From Bradyrhizobium manausense (GTDB lineage: Bacteria; Pseudomonadota; Alphaproteobacteria; Rhizobiales; Xanthobacteraceae): a DNA stretch of 64,000 nt. The DNA is taken from positions 310,001-374,000 of the forward strand of contig NZ_JAFCKB010000003.1 in assembly GCF_018130615.1 (NCBI RefSeq), given 5' to 3'. Numbering within the stretch: the stretch's first letter is position 1; each line of letters begins with the position of its first letter. Under the pieces are notes generated by a model that worked only from the letters and a program-made list of their open reading frames with translations, searched no databases and was not told where the DNA came from. The translations under genes and the position numbers were made by a program. Shown here one piece after another: positions 56,517 through 64,000 of the stretch.

Positions 56517-57203
56517 CTAATGCCCGTGCCCATGCTCCGGCAACGTCACCCCGAACACCTTCACCAGATCGTTCACCTGTTCCGGTGACAGATACCGCGG
56601 GTTCAACCCGCGCAGCAGGAGATACAGCTTCGCCGTCTCCTCCAGCTCCTCCGTCGCGAACACCGCGGCTTCGAGCGTGTCGCCAGCGACCACCGGGCCG
56701 TGATTGGCGAGCAGCACGGATGAATATTTTCCGGCGAGCCCCTTGATTGCGTCTGCGACTGCGGGATCGCCGGGGCGATAATAGGGCACGAGCGCGGTGG
56801 CGCCGCACTTCATCAGATAATAGGCCGTCATCGGCGGCAGCGCGGCGCGCGGGTCGATCTCGGGCAGCATCGAGAGCGCGACCGAATGGGTGGAATGCAG
56901 ATGCACGATCGCCCGCGCATTTCCGCGCGTATCGTAAAGTGCGGTGTGCAGCGGAACTTCCTTGGTCGGGGCGTCGCCCGAAACCAGCCGGCTCTGATTG
57001 TCCAGCCGTGACAGCTTTGCGGGGTCGAGGAAACCGAGCGAGGCGTTGGTCGGCGTCACCAGCCAGCCGCCGCCATCCAGCCTGACGCTGATATTGCCGG
57101 AGGACCCGGGCGTCAGCCCGCGCTCGAACAGGGACCGTCCGAACCGGCAGATATCCTCACGCAGCCTTGTCTCGTTGCTCGTTTCAGTTCTCATGGCCGT
57201 CAT
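56517..57203 (-). CDS. otnC: 3-oxo-tetronate 4-phosphate decarboxylase OtnC (class II aldolase family)
   Basis: Class II aldolase/adducin fold of about 228 residues. It is expected to decarboxylate 3-oxo-tetronate 4-phosphate to dihydroxyacetone phosphate, the last step of L-threonate/D-erythronate breakdown. Zinc ligands are seen in IVHLHSTHSVALSML and ANHGPVVAGDTL; the N-terminal phosphate site is TPGSSGNISVRL. I take the ATG at 57203; the ATG at 57194 is an alternative, and the frame from 57338 overlaps the divergent ltnD gene. Assignment to OtnC rests on the neighbours ltnD, otnI and otnK. Confidence 0.92.
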   Translation of the reverse strand: MTAMRTETSNETRLREDICRFGRSLFERGLTPGSSGNISVRLDGGGWLVTPTNASLGFLDPAKLSRLDNQSRLVSGDAPTKEVPLHTALYDTRGNARAIVHLHSTHSVALSMLPEIDPRAALPPMTAYYLMKCGATALVPYYRPGDPAVADAIKGLAGKYSSVLLANHGPVVAGDTLEAAVFATEELEETAKLYLLLRGLNPRYLSPEQVNDLVKVFGVTLPEHGHGH

Positions 57204-57308
57204 GTCCGCTTGTCTCACGCTTTGGCACCGCGGCCAAGCCGTGTTATTCGGGTTCGCGAGCCGCCGCGAAGGCCGGCCGTCCAGGAAACGTACGCAAGGG
57301 TTAGTTGC

Positions 57309-58226
57309 ATGTCTGCCTCCATCTCGCAAAACCAGCACATCGCCGTCATCGGGCTTGGCTCGATGGGATATGGCATGGCGACATCGCTAAAGCGGGCCGG
57401 CCACGCCGTTACCGGCTGCGACGTTTCGGCCGATGCTGTCGCGCGTTTCGTGAAGGACGGCGGCGCTGGCGCCGCGACGCCGGCCGAGGCGGCCAAGGCG
57501 GCCGACATCGTCGTCAGCGTCGTCGTGAATGCCGTGCAGACCGAAGCGATCCTGTTCGGCAAGGACGGCGTCGCCGAGACCCTGCCGAAGGATGGCGTCT
57601 TCATCTCCTCCGCGACCATGGATCCCGACGTGGCCCGGCGCCTCGCCAAGCAGCTGGAGGCGACCGGCCGGCATTACCTGGATGCGCCGATCTCCGGCGG
57701 TGCGCAGCGCGCGGCGCAGGGCGAGCTGACGATCCTCGCTTCGGGCAGCCCGGCTGCCTTCGCCAAGGCGCGCCCGGCGCTCGATGCGATGGCGGCAAAG
57801 CTCTATGAGCTCGGCGATGCTGCGGGGCAGGGTGCCGCCTTCAAGATGATCAACCAGCTGTTGGCCGGCGTGCACATCGCTGCCGCCAGCGAAGCGATGG
57901 CGTTCGCGGCCAAGCAGGGTCTCGATATCCGCAAGGTCTACGAGGTGATCACGGCCTCCGCCGGCAATTCCTGGATGTTCGAGAACCGCATGCCGCACGT
58001 GCTCGACGGCGACTACACGCCCCGCAGTGCGGTCGATATCTTCGTCAAGGACCTCGGCATCATCCAGGACATGGCACGCACGGCGAAATTCCCGGTGCCG
58101 GTTTCCGCCGCAGCCCTCCAGATGTTCCTGATGACATCGGCGGCCGGCATGGGCCGAGACGACGATGCGTCGGTGGCGCGCATGTATGCGCAGGTCACCG
58201 GCGTCAAGCTTCCCGGCGACAAGTAA
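57309..58226 (+). CDS. ltnD: L-threonate dehydrogenase LtnD (hydroxyacid dehydrogenase family)
   Basis: Beta-hydroxyacid dehydrogenase of 305 residues that oxidises L-threonate at C2 to 2-oxo-tetronate with NAD. The Rossmann motif is VIGLGSMGYGMATSL, the substrate loop DAPISGGAQRAAQGELTIL, and the catalytic lysine region GAAFKMINQLLAGVH. ATG at 57309 chosen; the longer frame, from 57210, overlaps otnC. First gene of ltnD-otnI-otnK. It could equally be a D-erythronate-type enzyme, as LtnD and the erythronate dehydrogenase are close. Confidence 0.93.
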   Translation: MSASISQNQHIAVIGLGSMGYGMATSLKRAGHAVTGCDVSADAVARFVKDGGAGAATPAEAAKAADIVVSVVVNAVQTEAILFGKDGVAETLPKDGVFISSATMDPDVARRLAKQLEATGRHYLDAPISGGAQRAAQGELTILASGSPAAFAKARPALDAMAAKLYELGDAAGQGAAFKMINQLLAGVHIAAASEAMAFAAKQGLDIRKVYEVITASAGNSWMFENRMPHVLDGDYTPRSAVDIFVKDLGIIQDMARTAKFPVPVSAAALQMFLMTSAAGMGRDDDASVARMYAQVTGVKLPGDK

Positions 58227-58239
58227 AAGAGGATTTCCA

Positions 58240-59022
58240 ATGCCCCGTTTTGCCGCCAATCTCTCGATGATGTTCACCGAGGTGCCGTTCCTCGATCGCT
58301 TCGATGCGGCCGCGAAGGCCGGATTCAGCGCCGTCGAGTTTCTCTTTCCCTATGAGCATCCGGTCGAAGCGGTCGGCGAGCGGCTCAAGCGCAACGGCCT
58401 GACCCAGGCGCTGTTCAACCTGCCGCCCGGCGACTGGAACGCCGGCGAGAAGGGTTTTGCGGCGCTGCCTGCGCGCTTCAATGATCTCAAGGCGAGCCTG
58501 GAGACGGCACTGCCTTATGCCAAAGCCACCGGCGTCAAGCGCCTGCATTTGATGGCCGGCATCGCCAACCGCGGCGAGCGTGTCGCAATCGAGGCGTTCT
58601 ATAAATCAGTGGCCTGGGCTGCGGAATTCTTCGCGCCGCACGGCATCGATATCGTGCTCGAGCCGATCAATGCGCGCAACGTGCCCGGCTACTTCCTCAA
58701 CGATTTCGGTTTCGCACGCGACCTGATCCAGGAGTTGCGCCTTCCGAACCTGAAGCTGCAGTTCGACATCTATCACTGCCAGATCATCCATGGCGACGTC
58801 ACCATGCGGCTGCGCGAGATGATGCCGATCATCGGCCACATCCAGATCGCCAGCATTCCCTCGCGCAACGAGCCCGACGGCGAGGAGCTGAACTATCCGT
58901 TCCTGTTCGAGGAGCTCGACCGTCTCGGCTATGCCGGCTTCGTCGGCTGCGAATATAATCCGCGCGGCAAGACCAATGATGGGCTCGCCTGGTTCAAGCC
59001 CTATGCTGGAGTGAAGCCGTGA
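58240..59022 (+). CDS. otnI: 2-oxo-tetronate isomerase OtnI (hydroxypyruvate isomerase family)
   Basis: TIM-barrel isomerase of 260 residues that converts 2-oxo-tetronate to 3-oxo-tetronate. RFAANLSMMFTEVPFLDRF is the family start, the metal ligands are in LEPIN (Glu), QFDIYHCQIIHGDV (Asp, His), and FVGCEYNPRGKT (Glu). Hydroxypyruvate isomerase (Hyi) is the closest alternative, but the flanking ltnD and otnK point to OtnI. It starts 13 bases after ltnD and overlaps otnK by four bases. Confidence 0.93.
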   Translation: MPRFAANLSMMFTEVPFLDRFDAAAKAGFSAVEFLFPYEHPVEAVGERLKRNGLTQALFNLPPGDWNAGEKGFAALPARFNDLKASLETALPYAKATGVKRLHLMAGIANRGERVAIEAFYKSVAWAAEFFAPHGIDIVLEPINARNVPGYFLNDFGFARDLIQELRLPNLKLQFDIYHCQIIHGDVTMRLREMMPIIGHIQIASIPSRNEPDGEELNYPFLFEELDRLGYAGFVGCEYNPRGKTNDGLAWFKPYAGVKP

Positions 59023-60308
59023 GTCTCGCAGCGAAAATTTCTCTTGGCTGCATCGCCGACGACTACACCGGCGCCTCCGATCTCGCCAATACGCTGACGC
59101 GCGCGGGCCTGCGCACGGTGCAGACCATCGGCGTGCCGGCTGACGATCTCGCGCTGCCCGAGGTCGATGCCGTCGTGGTGTCCCTGAAGAGCCGTTCGAT
59201 CGAGGCGGGTCTTGCGGTGTCGCGCTCGCGCGCGGCCGAGAAATGGCTGCGCGGGCGCGGCGCGGGCCACGTGCTGTTCAAGATCTGCTCGACCTTCGAT
59301 TCCACAGATGCCGGCAATATCGGGCCGGTGATGGACGCGTTGCGCGCCGATGGCGGCGAGGCTGTCGTTCTGGTGACGCCGGCTTTCCCGGAGACCGGCC
59401 GCACCGTCTACCAGGGCAATCTGTTCGTCGGCGCCGTGCCGCTGAATGAGAGCCCGCTCAAGGATCATCCGCTCAACCCGATGCACGATTCCAACCTGGT
59501 GCGGGTGCTGGCGCGCCAGAGCGGGACGCCCATCGGCCTCGTCGATCTCGCAACGGTCACGCGCGGCACGGACGCCGTGCGGGCGCGCCTGGCCGAGCTT
59601 GCAGGCAAGGGCATTGGCGCCGCGATCATCGACGCCGTGTTCGACCGCGATCTCGAGACCATCGGCCTCGTTGCTGCCGGACATGGATTATCGGTCGGTG
59701 CTTCCGGCATCGGCTTGGGGCTGGCGCGGGCGATGGTATCGACCGGAAAAGTGCGATCGGCCGCGACGGGGGCAGAGGCGAGTGCCGCAGTCGGCGGACC
59801 GGCGGCATGCCTTGCCGGAAGCTGCTCGCAGGCGACGCTTGCGCAGATCGCGAACGCTGAACGTGTCATGCCGGTGTTGCACCTCGATTCTGCGCAAATT
59901 GTCGCAGGCGCAAGCGAGGCCCAGCGCGCGCTCGCCTGGGCCAGACCGCGGCTGGCCGAAGGTCCGGTTCTGATCGCCTCGAGTGCGACGCCGGATCAGG
60001 TCTCAGCACTTCAGGCGCGCCACGGCCGCGACGCAGCCGGGCATGCGATCGAGCAGGCCATGGCCGACATCGCCGAAGGCCTGGTGCAGGCGGGCGTCCG
60101 GCGCCTGATCGTTGCGGGAGGCGAGACGTCCGGCGCCGTGGTCGACCGATTGAGGATTCCCGGCTTTCTCGTGGGGGTGGAAATCGCGGCGGGCGTGCCG
60201 GTGTTACGCGCGGTCGGCGCAGCCGCAGGAGAGATGTTGCTCGCGCTGAAGTCCGGAAATTTCGGCGGGGCGGAGTTTTTCACGGACGCGCTTAGGCTCA
60301 TGCGCTGA
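59019..60308 (+). CDS. otnK: 3-oxo-tetronate kinase OtnK (four-carbon acid sugar kinase, DUF1537)
   Basis: ATP-dependent kinase of 429 residues of the four-carbon acid sugar kinase family. The N-terminal domain has GCIADDYTGASDLANTLTRAG, FKICSTFDSTDAGNIGPVMDAL and the PAFPETGRTVYQGNLFV motif; the C-terminal nucleotide domain has RRLIVAGGETSGAVVDRL and GNFGGAEFF. It phosphorylates 3-oxo-tetronate to the substrate of OtnC. It uses a GTG start at 59019 that overlaps the otnI stop by four bases. Last gene of the plus-strand unit. Confidence 0.95.
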   Translation: MSLAAKISLGCIADDYTGASDLANTLTRAGLRTVQTIGVPADDLALPEVDAVVVSLKSRSIEAGLAVSRSRAAEKWLRGRGAGHVLFKICSTFDSTDAGNIGPVMDALRADGGEAVVLVTPAFPETGRTVYQGNLFVGAVPLNESPLKDHPLNPMHDSNLVRVLARQSGTPIGLVDLATVTRGTDAVRARLAELAGKGIGAAIIDAVFDRDLETIGLVAAGHGLSVGASGIGLGLARAMVSTGKVRSAATGAEASAAVGGPAACLAGSCSQATLAQIANAERVMPVLHLDSAQIVAGASEAQRALAWARPRLAEGPVLIASSATPDQVSALQARHGRDAAGHAIEQAMADIAEGLVQAGVRRLIVAGGETSGAVVDRLRIPGFLVGVEIAAGVPVLRAVGAAAGEMLLALKSGNFGGAEFFTDALRLMR

Positions 60309-60347
60309 GCGCAGGGCATTCTTAGCTGCCTGTTCATCTCTTTCGGG

Positions 60348-60365
60348 CTCCGTACTCGTACGGAG
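60348..60365. other. Short perfect stem-loop after otnK
   Basis: CTCCGTAC (60348-60355) and GTACGGAG (60358-60365) form an eight-base-pair stem about 40 bases after the otnK stop. No T-run follows. It may help end otnK transcription, but there is no further support. The rest of the 60309-60467 gap holds no gene that I can see. Confidence 0.4.
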
Positions 60366-60467
60366 TCGTAGTCGACGTCTGCCCAGATGCCTGACGTCGG
60401 TGCTGCTCCCTTTGGTTGATTCGTAAACTCCCGGACGCGAGCCGCGCCAGCACAACGAGACCCGATT

Positions 60468-62159
60468 ATGTTCGCCAAGATCTCCATCCGCGCCAAGATC
60501 ATCAGTGTCGTGGCGTTCCTGCTGGTTGCCATGGCCGGCATGGGCCTGCTCGCCGTTATGAAGATGCGGTCGATGAATGCCAACACCACCGACATCACCA
60601 CGAGCTGGATGCCGAGCGTGCGGGTGCTGGGCGAGCTTCGGGCCGCGGTCATCACCTATCGCAACGTCGTTCGCGAGCACATGCTGTCCGAGACGCTGGA
60701 TGACAAGCTCGCGGCAGAGAAAACCGCGGCAACGGTGACGGAGGCCTTGGCCAAGAGCCGAAAGACCTACGAGACGATGATCACCTCGCCCGAAGAGAGG
60801 GCGCTCTATGAGGAGTGGTCGAAATTGTGGGCCGAGTATCAGAAGGGTGCCGAAGACGTCATGGAATTGTCGCGCATGGAGGCGGGCAAGGTCCCGCACG
60901 GATCCCATGAGCTGAATACCAAGACGGTCAACAAGATCGGTCTGAGATCCGACGAGGTCCTGGCGAAAGACATCGAGCTCAACACCAGAGGAGGCGACCA
61001 GGCAGCCAAGGACGCCGCCGACAGCTACTACTATGCCTTCATGTTGGTCTCGATCATCCTCGGCGCCGCCGTCATCGTCGGCATCGGCGTCGGCTTCTAT
61101 CTGGTTCACGACGTTTCCAGCGGCATCAACTCCATCATCGAGCCGATGCAGGCGCTGGGTAAGGGTGACCTTTCCGCCGAGGTCCCGCATCGCGGCGAGA
61201 AGACCGAGATCGGCGCCATGGCCGACGTGCTCCAGATATTCAAGGAGGCGCTGATCGCCAAGAAAGCCGCCGATGAGGCCGCGGCCGCGGATGCCGAAGC
61301 CAAGATCGAGCGCGGCCACCGCGTCGACAGCATTACTCGCGAGTTCGAAACGATGATTGGCGAGATCGTCCAGACCGTGTCGTCGGCTTCCACCCAGCTC
61401 GAAGCCTCGGCCTCGACGCTGACGTCGACTGCCGATCGCTCGCAGAGGCTGGCGACCACGGTTGCCGGTGCTTCGGAGGAAGCCTCGACCAACGTGCAGT
61501 CGGTGGCTTCGGCCACCGAGGAAATGGCTTCGTCGGTTGGCGAGATCAGCCGTCAGGTGCAGGAATCGGCGCGGATGGCTGGTGACGCCGTCGGCCAGGC
61601 GCGCGCGACCACCGATCGCGTCAGCGAATTGTCCAAGGCAGCTTCGCGCATCGGCGATGTCGTCGAGCTGATCAATACCATTGCCGGCCAGACCAACCTG
61701 TTGGCGCTGAATGCCACCATCGAGGCGGCCCGCGCCGGCGAAGCCGGCCGCGGCTTTGCGGTGGTCGCCTCCGAGGTGAAGGCGCTCGCCGAGCAGACCG
61801 CGAAGGCGACCGGCGAGATTGGCCAGCAGATCTCCGGCATCCAGGCGGCGACAAATGACTCGGTTGGCGCGATCAAGGAGATCTCCTCGACGATCGAGCG
61901 TCTGTCGGAAATCTCGTCGGCGATCGCTGCGGCAGTCGAGGAGCAGGGCGCAGCCACCCAGGAAATCGCCCGCAACGTGCAGCAGGCCGCGCAAGGCACC
62001 CAGCAGGTCTCCTCCAACATCACCGACGTGCAGCGCGGTGCGACCGAGACCGGCACGGCCTCCTCGCAAGTGCTGTCGGCGGCGCAGATGCTGTCGAATG
62101 ACTCGAGCCGGCTCAAGACCGAAGTCAGCAAGTTCCTGACCAACGTGCGCGCCGCATAG
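60468..62159 (+). CDS. Methyl-accepting chemotaxis protein with 4-helix-bundle-type sensor domain
   Basis: Inner-membrane chemoreceptor of 563 residues. The first membrane segment is about residues 10-27 ([20 protein letters not shown]), followed by a periplasmic four-helix-bundle-type sensor (to about 185), a second membrane segment at about 188-212 ([20 protein letters not shown]), a HAMP domain and a long cytoplasmic coiled-coil signalling domain. The hairpin tip has [33 protein letters not shown], intact. It reports to CheA/CheW, which are not in the window. A strong terminator follows. Ligand unknown. Confidence 0.95.
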   Translation: MFAKISIRAKIISVVAFLLVAMAGMGLLAVMKMRSMNANTTDITTSWMPSVRVLGELRAAVITYRNVVREHMLSETLDDKLAAEKTAATVTEALAKSRKTYETMITSPEERALYEEWSKLWAEYQKGAEDVMELSRMEAGKVPHGSHELNTKTVNKIGLRSDEVLAKDIELNTRGGDQAAKDAADSYYYAFMLVSIILGAAVIVGIGVGFYLVHDVSSGINSIIEPMQALGKGDLSAEVPHRGEKTEIGAMADVLQIFKEALIAKKAADEAAAADAEAKIERGHRVDSITREFETMIGEIVQTVSSASTQLEASASTLTSTADRSQRLATTVAGASEEASTNVQSVASATEEMASSVGEISRQVQESARMAGDAVGQARATTDRVSELSKAASRIGDVVELINTIAGQTNLLALNATIEAARAGEAGRGFAVVASEVKALAEQTAKATGEIGQQISGIQAATNDSVGAIKEISSTIERLSEISSAIAAAVEEQGAATQEIARNVQQAAQGTQQVSSNITDVQRGATETGTASSQVLSAAQMLSNDSSRLKTEVSKFLTNVRAA

Positions 62160-62187
62160 GGCCGCACCTTCCGGTATCCATTTACGC

Positions 62188-62223
62188 AAAGGGCGGCGCC
62201 ATCGGCGCCGCCCTTTGCTTTTT
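62188..62223 (+). terminator. Rho-independent terminator after the first chemoreceptor gene
   Basis: Long exact stem AAAGGGCGGCGCC (62188-62200) and GGCGCCGCCCTTT (62204-62216) with an ATC loop, followed by GCTTTTT. It starts 29 bases after the stop codon. Confidence 0.95.
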
Positions 62224-62338
62224 GGGCAAGCGTCCGGGCATGCGGACATATTTTTCACGTGGGTCCTACGGTTCCAAATCTTTACGGGTTCCGAACCCTG
62301 CGAATCCTAACTGATCGCAATGTTTCGGAGACTCAATC

Positions 62339-64000
62339 GTGAAGCTGCTTTCATTTTCTGCCATTCGCTCCATCCAATTGAAGATCGCTCTGATCGCCGG
62401 ACTCTGCCTCGCGGTCACCTGTGTCGTTCTGATCGGCTACGGCCTGTTCTCGACGCAGAGCATGAACCAGTACGTGACCCGCGAGGTCATGCAACTGGTC
62501 GACCAGCAGACCAAGGAGAGCCTGATGAACCGGGCCTCCACGGAAGCGAACGCCATCAAGGCCGAGCTGGAGGTCGGGTTCGACGCGGCGCGGACCACGG
62601 CGCATGCCTTCGCGACTTTGGCAGACGAGAAGACAGGCACTCCCATTGCGGCGCGGCGGGCCCAATTCAACGCGCTGCTCCGCCACGTGCTCGAGCTCAA
62701 TCCCGCCTTCAACGGCACCTACTCCGCCTGGGAGCCCGGTGCGCTGGATAACGACGACGTGTCGTTCAAGGGACGCAAGGAGGTTGGATCGGACAATACC
62801 GGCCGCTTCCTGCCGTACTGGACCCGCAATGCCAACGGCGATATCGCGGTCCAGCCGCTGGTCGAGTACGACAGCAGCGAGCGGCATCCCAACGGTCTCG
62901 TGAAGGGGGCCTGGTACATCAATCCGAACACGACGGGTAAGGAGAATATCCTCGGTCCGCTGCCTTACATCGTTCAGGGTAAGGCCGTCTTCCTGGCCAC
63001 CATGTCGGTTCCGGTCGTGATCGGCGGCAAGTTCCGCGGCGTTGCCGGCGCCGACTACAATCTCGACTTCGTCCAGAAGCTCGCCGTGAAGATCAACGGC
63101 TCGCTGTTCGAGGGCAAGGGCAAGGTCGCGATCCTCAACGATACCGGTCTGATCGTCGCCAACAGCGCCAACCAGGACGTGATCGGCAAGAACGCGTCGG
63201 AAGCCGACGCGCGCTGGAGCGAGAGTCTCGCCATCATCAAGGCCGGCAAGAGCACGGCGCAGGACGATCCCAAGTTCGCCAATATCGACATCTATGCGCC
63301 GATCCGCTTCGGGTTCACCGAGAATGCCTGGTCGGTCGTGATCTCGATCCCGCGCGACGTCGTGCTGGCGTCCGCGCGCCAGCTGGATGCTTCGCTGAGC
63401 GCCCGCGCGACGTCGAGCACGTTCTGGCAGCTCGGCGTCGGCCTCGTGATCGTGCTGGCGGCGATCTTCCTGATCTCGTTCGCCGCGCGCAAGATCGCGC
63501 GGCCGATCCAGGATTGCGCCAATTTCGCCGACGGCATCGCCAAGGGCGATTTCAATCAGCAGCTCGAGATCGATCAGGCCGGTGAAGTCGGTCGGCTCGC
63601 GACGTCGCTGAGCTCGATGCAGGGCGACATCAAGCGCAGCATCGAGCAGCGCGCCCAGGACCAGGCTGCAGCCGATCGTGAGCGCAAGCGGACCATGAAC
63701 GAGCTGGCCGACAGCTTTGAAGCGCAGGTCGGCGGCATCGTCGAGACGGTGTCGGCGGCATCCGGTGCGCTGGAGAGCTCGGCCGGAACGCTCAGCTCGA
63801 CCGCCGAGCGGGCGCAACAACTCACCAAGGTGGTTGCCGCCGCGTCCGATCAGGCGTCGGGCAACGTGCAGTCGGTGGCTTCGGCGACCGAGGAGATGGC
63901 TTCGTCGGTCGGCGAGATCAGCCGTCAGGTCCAGGAATCGGCGCGGATGGCGAGCGACGCGGTCGGCCAGGCACGCGCTACCACCGAGCGTGTCAGCGAA
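62339..64000 (+). CDS. Methyl-accepting chemotaxis protein with dCACHE-type sensor domain, 3' end cut by window
   Basis: Inner-membrane chemoreceptor; 554 residues are visible and the frame is still open at the window end. The first membrane segment is about residues 10-30 (QLKIALIAGLCLAVTCVVLIG). A large periplasmic sensor of the dCACHE type fills about residues 40-355 (GTYSAWEPGALDN, FLPYWTRNANGDIAVQPLVEYD, GGKFRGVAGADYNLDFVQKLA, GLIVANSANQDVIGKNA). A second membrane segment is at about 363-383 (LGVGLVIVLAAIFLISFAAR), followed by HAMP and the start of the signalling domain. The GTG at 62339 with GGAG ahead is the start that fits. CACHE sensors often bind amino or organic acids; the ligand is unknown. 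Confidence 0.93.
   Translation, partial: MKLLSFSAIRSIQLKIALIAGLCLAVTCVVLIGYGLFSTQSMNQYVTREVMQLVDQQTKESLMNRASTEANAIKAELEVGFDAARTTAHAFATLADEKTGTPIAARRAQFNALLRHVLELNPAFNGTYSAWEPGALDNDDVSFKGRKEVGSDNTGRFLPYWTRNANGDIAVQPLVEYDSSERHPNGLVKGAWYINPNTTGKENILGPLPYIVQGKAVFLATMSVPVVIGGKFRGVAGADYNLDFVQKLAVKINGSLFEGKGKVAILNDTGLIVANSANQDVIGKNASEADARWSESLAIIKAGKSTAQDDPKFANIDIYAPIRFGFTENAWSVVISIPRDVVLASARQLDASLSARATSSTFWQLGVGLVIVLAAIFLISFAARKIARPIQDCANFADGIAKGDFNQQLEIDQAGEVGRLATSLSSMQGDIKRSIEQRAQDQAAADRERKRTMNELADSFEAQVGGIVETVSAASGALESSAGTLSSTAERAQQLTKVVAAASDQASGNVQSVASATEEMASSVGEISRQVQESARMASDAVGQARATTERVSE

Noticed and set aside
60204-62258. Minus-strand open frame of 684 codons opposite the first chemoreceptor gene
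   Set aside because: It is antisense to a chemoreceptor whose domains are all intact; its product is low-complexity and rich in Arg/Gly/Leu, as expected from GC-rich shadow frames.
62320-62751. Separate small plus-strand gene at the start of the second chemoreceptor
   Set aside because: It is out of frame with the chemoreceptor, whose GTG start at 62339 gives a membrane segment and an unbroken frame to the window end.

Overview
The window is GC-rich, gene-dense DNA from an alphaproteobacterium. Gene content and style (Aap-type amino acid transporter, class III-like PHA synthase with phasin, wax ester synthase/DGAT, CYP102-type P450, a P450 with a CxxHxxC ferredoxin, complete paa operon, and abundant short palindromic intergenic repeats) look most like a Bradyrhizobium/Rhodopseudomonas-type soil bacterium. 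That assignment is inference from gene families, not from a marker gene. I see no rRNA, tRNA, CRISPR array, insertion sequence or prophage. The layout reads as ordinary chromosome full of catabolic and storage modules.

Region by region. (1) 1-4178, minus strand: a peptide/nickel-type ABC importer (binding protein, two permeases, start of an ATPase), with a perfect 30-bp palindrome between the binding-protein gene and the first permease gene. (2) 4553-18140, plus strand apart from two minus-strand genes at 12263-13776: a lipid/storage neighbourhood with a DUF6489 protein, alpha/beta hydrolases, WS/DGAT, epoxide hydrolase, CYP102 fusion P450, a PhaE-like/PhaC/GNAT operon, a phasin with a strong terminator, and a DUF445 membrane protein. 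A second alpha/beta hydrolase (18343-19113) is a clear paralogue of the first. (3) 19326-25921: phenylacetate catabolism, paaX followed by paaABCDE-paaI-paaK, with a candidate PaaX operator/promoter before paaA. (4) 25986-30475: quinone oxidoreductase, YeeE/YedE transporter, and an EamA exporter divergent from a MocR-type regulator with repeated operator half-sites between them. (5) 30480-36062: a TetR regulator divergent from a five-gene minus-strand operon (ferredoxin, P450, MFS, sulfite-oxidase-like protein, hydrolase-OsmC fusion).

(6) 36059-44123: an RpiR-controlled amino-acid module: Asp/Glu-racemase-like protein, AapJ-like binding protein, class III aminotransferase and RpiR regulator on the minus strand, AapQ/AapM permeases on the plus strand, then an amidase. 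The AapP ATPase is not present. (7) 44272-51572: an SDR with a degenerate active site, tartrate/malate-type dehydrogenases, a D-2-hydroxyacid dehydrogenase, an M20 N-carbamoyl/allantoate-type amidohydrolase, and a LysR regulator divergent from a D-glutamate-cyclase-family protein, with a perfect LysR-type operator between them. (8) 51658-56331: a complete branched-chain-amino-acid-type ABC importer (LivKHMGF-like). (9) 56517-60308: the four-enzyme L-threonate/D-erythronate pathway (OtnC divergent from LtnD-OtnI-OtnK). (10) 60468-64000: two chemoreceptors in tandem with different sensory domains and nearly identical signalling domains; the second runs off the end.

Several families of short palindromic repeats sit between genes, including one copy inside the paa operon between paaD and paaE. 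No wholly unprecedented system is evident. The most interesting candidates are the ferredoxin/P450/sulfite-oxidase-like/OsmC operon, the amidohydrolase/D-glutamate-cyclase/dehydrogenase neighbourhood, and the WS/DGAT-PHA storage neighbourhood.
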